Shown here: positions 58,061 to 60,378 of the stretch, piece by piece
Numbering within the stretch: the first letter of the stretch is position 1
Layout of the letters: every line of letters starts with the position of its first letter
Origin: Ruminococcus flavefaciens
GTDB taxonomy: Bacteria; Bacillota; Clostridia; Oscillospirales; Ruminococcaceae
Length of the DNA stretch: 60,378 nt
Assembly (NCBI GenBank): GCA_902760805.1
Contig: CACWHY010000015.1
Location: 1-60,378 of the forward strand
Direction of reading: 5' to 3'
Translations under genes and position numbers: made by a program
Notes under the pieces: model-generated
The model's input: the letters and a program-made list of their open reading frames with translations, nothing else
Database searches by the model: none
What the model was told of the DNA's origin: nothing

Positions 58061-58740
58061 TGTGCATCACCTCCTGCCTCAGTGTAGAAGCTGCTCTCTG
58101 TGAGCTCACAGATAACTCCAAAGCGCTGATCGGAGCCGCCCAGGATATCTTTTTTGCAGGTATAAAGAGTCAGCCTTGTGTCCTCAGTAGGAAGAACGTA
58201 TTTGCCGTTAGTCGCCTTAAATTCGATCAGCTCCTTCACTATGTAGGTGAATTCGCCGTAATTCGTACTTAAAGTGATCTTGTCACCGATGTCCAGTTTA
58301 TCAAGGCCCGAAAAAAAGGTATCTACATGGGCACTGATAACAGCGTTTCCTTCTGTTCCGGGAACTGCCGATCCGGTGGATTGACAAGCACCCAGCTCAA
58401 GCAGCTCGGATCCGCTTCCCCAGTAAACAGGAACGTCAACATCGAAGGCCTCACTTTTCAGCATGGCAAAGAGCTCGCCGAATTTTGGCCTGATAACTTC
58501 GCCTGTAGAGCTGGTCTTTCCGGAATAATCCTCGATGATCTTATTGTCCTTGATCACAAGTCCTGAAGCATCTCCGCCGGGCTCTGACTTTAGGGTGTCC
58601 ATAAAGGCGATATTCAGGTACATTTTCAGCTTATCGTATGGCTTTATCAGGGCTGCTGCTGTGATACCTGTGCAAAGAGCCAGCACGATAAATGGAGTTG
58701 CGATGTGGAGAAGGGGAGAATTTCTTTTTTTCTCACTCAT
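58057..58740 (-). CDS. Sortase family transpeptidase
   Basis: 227 residues from the ATG at 58740, overlapping the upstream gene. One N-terminal membrane helix (about 11-31) and an extracytoplasmic sortase domain with catalytic His138 ('NAVISAHVDTFF'), Cys195 ('LTLYTCKKD') and Arg206 ('GSDQRFGVI'). Sortases cut a sorting signal and join the protein to cell wall or to another subunit. The class is not certain. It is flanked by its likely substrate and a membrane helper. Confidence 0.88.
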   Translation of the reverse strand: MSEKKRNSPLLHIATPFIVLALCTGITAAALIKPYDKLKMYLNIAFMDTLKSEPGGDASGLVIKDNKIIEDYSGKTSSTGEVIRPKFGELFAMLKSEAFDVDVPVYWGSGSELLELGACQSTGSAVPGTEGNAVISAHVDTFFSGLDKLDIGDKITLSTNYGEFTYIVKELIEFKATNGKYVLPTEDTRLTLYTCKKDILGGSDQRFGVICELTESSFYTEAGGDAQ

Positions 58741-59575
58741 TAGCCTCACCGTTTCCTTCTTTACCAAAGCACTTCCTCATTACAAAAGCGATACCGGCAA
58801 GAGCAGTGATGAAAAGCCCTCCGCAGAACGTCAGGATACCTCTTCTGTCGTAGCCGGTCTTCTCGACGGAAGCACCTGCCTCGGAGACATTCAAGAGCTC
58901 TCCCTTATCGTTCTTCATAGCGATCTTTACGTTGTCGTCTGAGAGCTCTTCAACGGTTATGGTCATCCCCATATCGCTGGTGATCTCTGAGATCTTGTCG
59001 ATGACCTCGACTTTCTTGTCTGTAGGGAGCTGTTTGAGAAGGCTCCTGTTCTCAGCAGGGCTCAGGTCGTCGATGATGGCCTGCTGCTGAGCTTCAGTGA
59101 AGGTGCTCAAGTAAGCCAGCTTGTCTTCATAGGAAAGAGCGATGAACTTCTCACGGCTGATCCTCGTGAGAGTAGAGCCGTCTGATGCAGTCAGAGTGAT
59201 GCTGTCGTCGTCCACAGGAGCAGGAGTAACAGGAGACTCTGGCTCCTGACCTTGCTGTGCAGCAGGAGCAGCGGTGGTAGTAGTCAGTGCAGGGATGACC
59301 ACATTGGTCTGCTGAGGAACGACAGAGACCTGCTTTTGGTGAGCCTCATGGAGCTTATCGATGTACTCGTCGATCTTCTCCGGAGGATAAAGCTCAGGGT
59401 TTTGCTCATACTCGTTATAAGCACGTTGGATGTCCTCCTCAGAGTAGCCGTATGATCTGGCAACGGCAGCGGCCTCATCAGGAGTAGCGGCTTTTGCTGC
59501 AAGGGGTATCACTGCGGCGATCCCGCAGGCCAGAGCAGCTCCGGCAATAGCACCGGCGATATTTGATCCTTTCAT
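58733..59575 (-). CDS. Surface protein with sorting-like C-terminus
   Basis: 280 residues. A signal-like N-terminal helix ('NIAGAIAGAALACGIAAVIPLAAKA') is followed by a helical region, a Thr/Pro/Gln-rich linker (about 85-122) and a folded domain. The C-terminus has 'VEKTG' (237-241), a membrane helix (about 246-266) and RKCFGKEGNGEANE. This resembles an LPXTG-type sorting signal with an atypical pentapeptide and a longer tail. It is first in the three-gene sortase operon. SD AAGGAGG. Confidence 0.75.
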   Translation of the reverse strand: MKGSNIAGAIAGAALACGIAAVIPLAAKAATPDEAAAVARSYGYSEEDIQRAYNEYEQNPELYPPEKIDEYIDKLHEAHQKQVSVVPQQTNVVIPALTTTTAAPAAQQGQEPESPVTPAPVDDDSITLTASDGSTLTRISREKFIALSYEDKLAYLSTFTEAQQQAIIDDLSPAENRSLLKQLPTDKKVEVIDKISEITSDMGMTITVEELSDDNVKIAMKNDKGELLNVSEAGASVEKTGYDRRGILTFCGGLFITALAGIAFVMRKCFGKEGNGEANE

Positions 59576-59605
59576 GATATACCTCCTTCGGGTATTTACA
59601 GTTTT

Positions 59606-59634
59606 ATTATACCCATAACAAGGCTCTCTGTCAA
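59606..59634 (-). promoter_or_regulatory. Promoter of the sortase operon
   Basis: On the minus strand, TTGACA (59634-59629) and TATAAT (59611-59606) have a 17-bp spacer. Confidence 0.82.
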
Positions 59635-59740
59635 GCCAAAGACACAGTCAAACAGCCTAAAACAGGCATCTGTTCATAGTCCTAAGGCAAACCTGTCACG
59701 ATGCTTTCACAGATTTTTGAATAAAATGACAGAAATACGG

Positions 59741-59769
59741 TTGATTTTTCTGTAATAATGTGTTATAAT
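59741..59769 (+). promoter_or_regulatory. Promoter of the zinc-ribbon repeat protein
   Basis: TTGATT (59741-59746) and TATAAT (59764-59769) with a 17-bp spacer. The 59576-59887 gap holds this promoter, the sortase promoter and a foldable leader. Confidence 0.72.
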
Positions 59770-59780
59770 TATATAAATCA

Positions 59781-59823
59781 GGCTGTGAAGGAGGAAATTT
59801 ACGGCAAACCTTCGTTTACAGCC
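59781..59823 (+). other. Stem-loop in the leader of the zinc-ribbon gene
   Basis: GGCTGT (59781-59786) pairs with ACAGCC (59818-59823) and GAAGG (59787-59791) with CCTTC (59809-59813). It lies at the predicted 5' end of the transcript, which runs about 110 nt before the ATG. No known RNA class is recognised. Confidence 0.4.
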
Positions 59824-59887
59824 GTGCTTTAGGACTATCATCGCTGCGTTTAGACAGTGCTTGAAATAATGCTATCAGGAGGAATTT

Positions 59888-60378
59888 ATGGAAGAAAAAA
59901 AGTTTTCGGCAGTTAAGTGTCCCCAATGCAAAGCAGAGATGCCTGCGGACAAGACAGTCGCAAATTGGTACTGCGGTTACTGTGGAACTAAATTTCCGCT
60001 GAACGAAGAAAAGGCCGTAAAGCCAGCGGTCAAGGCTTTGAAGGTCACCGTAAAGGCGAAAGGCAAGAATGTACTCCGTGATGCTCAGTCGGCTGTTAAG
60101 AAGGAAGAGACAAAGCCTATACTGACGCCCCCTCTCAAAAAGGAAGAAGTAAAGGAAGAGCCCAAGGCCTCCCAGCCAGCTCCTGCCCCTAAGAAGGAAG
60201 AGCCAAAGGCCGTACAGCCTGCACCGGCCCCTAAGAAGGAAGAGCCAAAGGCCGCACAGCCAGCTCCTGCTCCCAAGAAGGAAGAGCCCAAGGCCGCACA
60301 GCCTGCTCCTGCCACCAAGAAGGAAGAGCCTAAGGCCGTACAGCCTGCTCCTGCCCCCAAGAAGGAAGAGCCCAAGGC
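59888..60378 (+). CDS. Zinc-ribbon protein with 14-residue tandem repeats (partial)
   Basis: The frame opens at ATG 59888 (SD AGGAGG) and runs off the right edge after 163 codons. Residues about 11-34 are a zinc ribbon with CPQC and CGYC pairs. After a basic linker, from about residue 85, come repeats of the 14-residue unit APKKEEPKA-x-QPAP (42-bp DNA repeat). At least five copies are present and the array continues beyond the window. Charged Pro-rich repeats of this kind form extended linkers between domains. What follows is unknown. There is no signal peptide at the N-terminus. Confidence 0.82.
   Translation, partial: MEEKKFSAVKCPQCKAEMPADKTVANWYCGYCGTKFPLNEEKAVKPAVKALKVTVKAKGKNVLRDAQSAVKKEETKPILTPPLKKEEVKEEPKASQPAPAPKKEEPKAVQPAPAPKKEEPKAAQPAPAPKKEEPKAAQPAPATKKEEPKAVQPAPAPKKEEPK
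60160..60378 (+). repeat. 42-bp tandem repeat inside the zinc-ribbon gene
   Basis: Near-identical 42-bp units encoding a Lys/Glu/Pro/Ala/Gln 14-mer. Differences are mostly at third codon positions. The repeat also gives a long false ORF on the minus strand. Confidence 0.85.

Noticed and set aside
60085-60375. Minus-strand Gly/Ser/Ala repeat ORF at the right edge
   Set aside because: It is the mirror of the 42-bp repeat in the plus-strand zinc-ribbon gene, which has a promoter and SD.
1-60378. CRISPR array, prophage, insertion sequence or rRNA operon
   Set aside because: No regularly spaced direct repeats, transposase, integrase, phage structural gene or rRNA sequence was seen.

Overview
The window looks like chromosomal DNA of an anaerobic gut or rumen Firmicute of the Oscillospiraceae, close to Ruminococcus in the strict sense. 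The evidence is a dockerin-bearing secreted protein, a BspA-type leucine-rich repeat protein, a complete Rnf complex, a reverse rubrerythrin, a sortase cluster, DUF4364 and DUF3592 proteins, and strong AGGAGG ribosome-binding sites. I see no rRNA, phage, insertion sequence or CRISPR array. Genes are densely packed. Almost every promoter I can read has a 17-bp spacer, and many carry TGG directly before the -10 hexamer.

Layout. 1-4.8 kb: LRR surface protein, SGNH lipoprotein, Crp/Fnr regulator with its own palindrome, a small conserved protein and rubrerythrin. 5-9.9 kb: rnfCDGEAB. 9.9-10.05 kb, minus strand: a complete transcription unit for a 17-residue four-cysteine peptide. 10-13.7 kb: metallophosphoesterase, a DD-peptidase-like protein lacking its catalytic motifs, and glyA. 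13.7-19.1 kb, minus: aroB-aroA-aroC-DUF4364-two small genes-dockerin protein, behind a strong promoter and a terminator-containing leader. 19.2-23 kb: AGCS symporter, a Spo0A-C-like protein, a K+ channel interrupted by an in-frame TAA, and an amidohydrolase.

23-31.9 kb is a polyamine island: nspC, a divergent diguanylate cyclase, carboxynorspermidine synthase, two DUF3592 membrane proteins, agmatinase, spermidine synthase, an arginine/lysine/ornithine decarboxylase and SAM decarboxylase. The operon starts behind a leader of about 325 nt with a 10-bp closing stem, several hairpins and a terminator. It encodes both known routes from putrescine to spermidine (SpeD/SpeE and carboxyspermidine). 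32-36.9 kb: ECF sigma and a large anti-sigma-like protein, a membrane-fused spermidine-synthase-like protein and an HD hydrolase. 36.9-41.5 kb: three genes with SpoIID-like and peptidoglycan-binding domains, an alpha/beta hydrolase, trmB and a small membrane protein.

41.5-49.5 kb: PyrR-type attenuator and pyrR-pyrC-pyrF-lipoprotein-carA-carB. 49.6-55.3 kb: MscS channel, metallophosphoesterase, two FAD oxidoreductases, a paralogue of the small 3.9-kb protein, and rsmA. 55.5 kb: tRNA-Pro(GGG). 55.6-57 kb: lipoprotein and aquaporin. 57.1-59.6 kb, minus: a surface protein with a sorting-like tail, a sortase and a membrane protein. The right edge cuts a zinc-ribbon protein with 14-residue tandem repeats.

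The most unusual items are the Cys-rich micro-peptide unit, the speD leader RNA, the channel split by a stop codon, the catalytically degenerate DD-peptidase and the palindrome over the glyA promoter.
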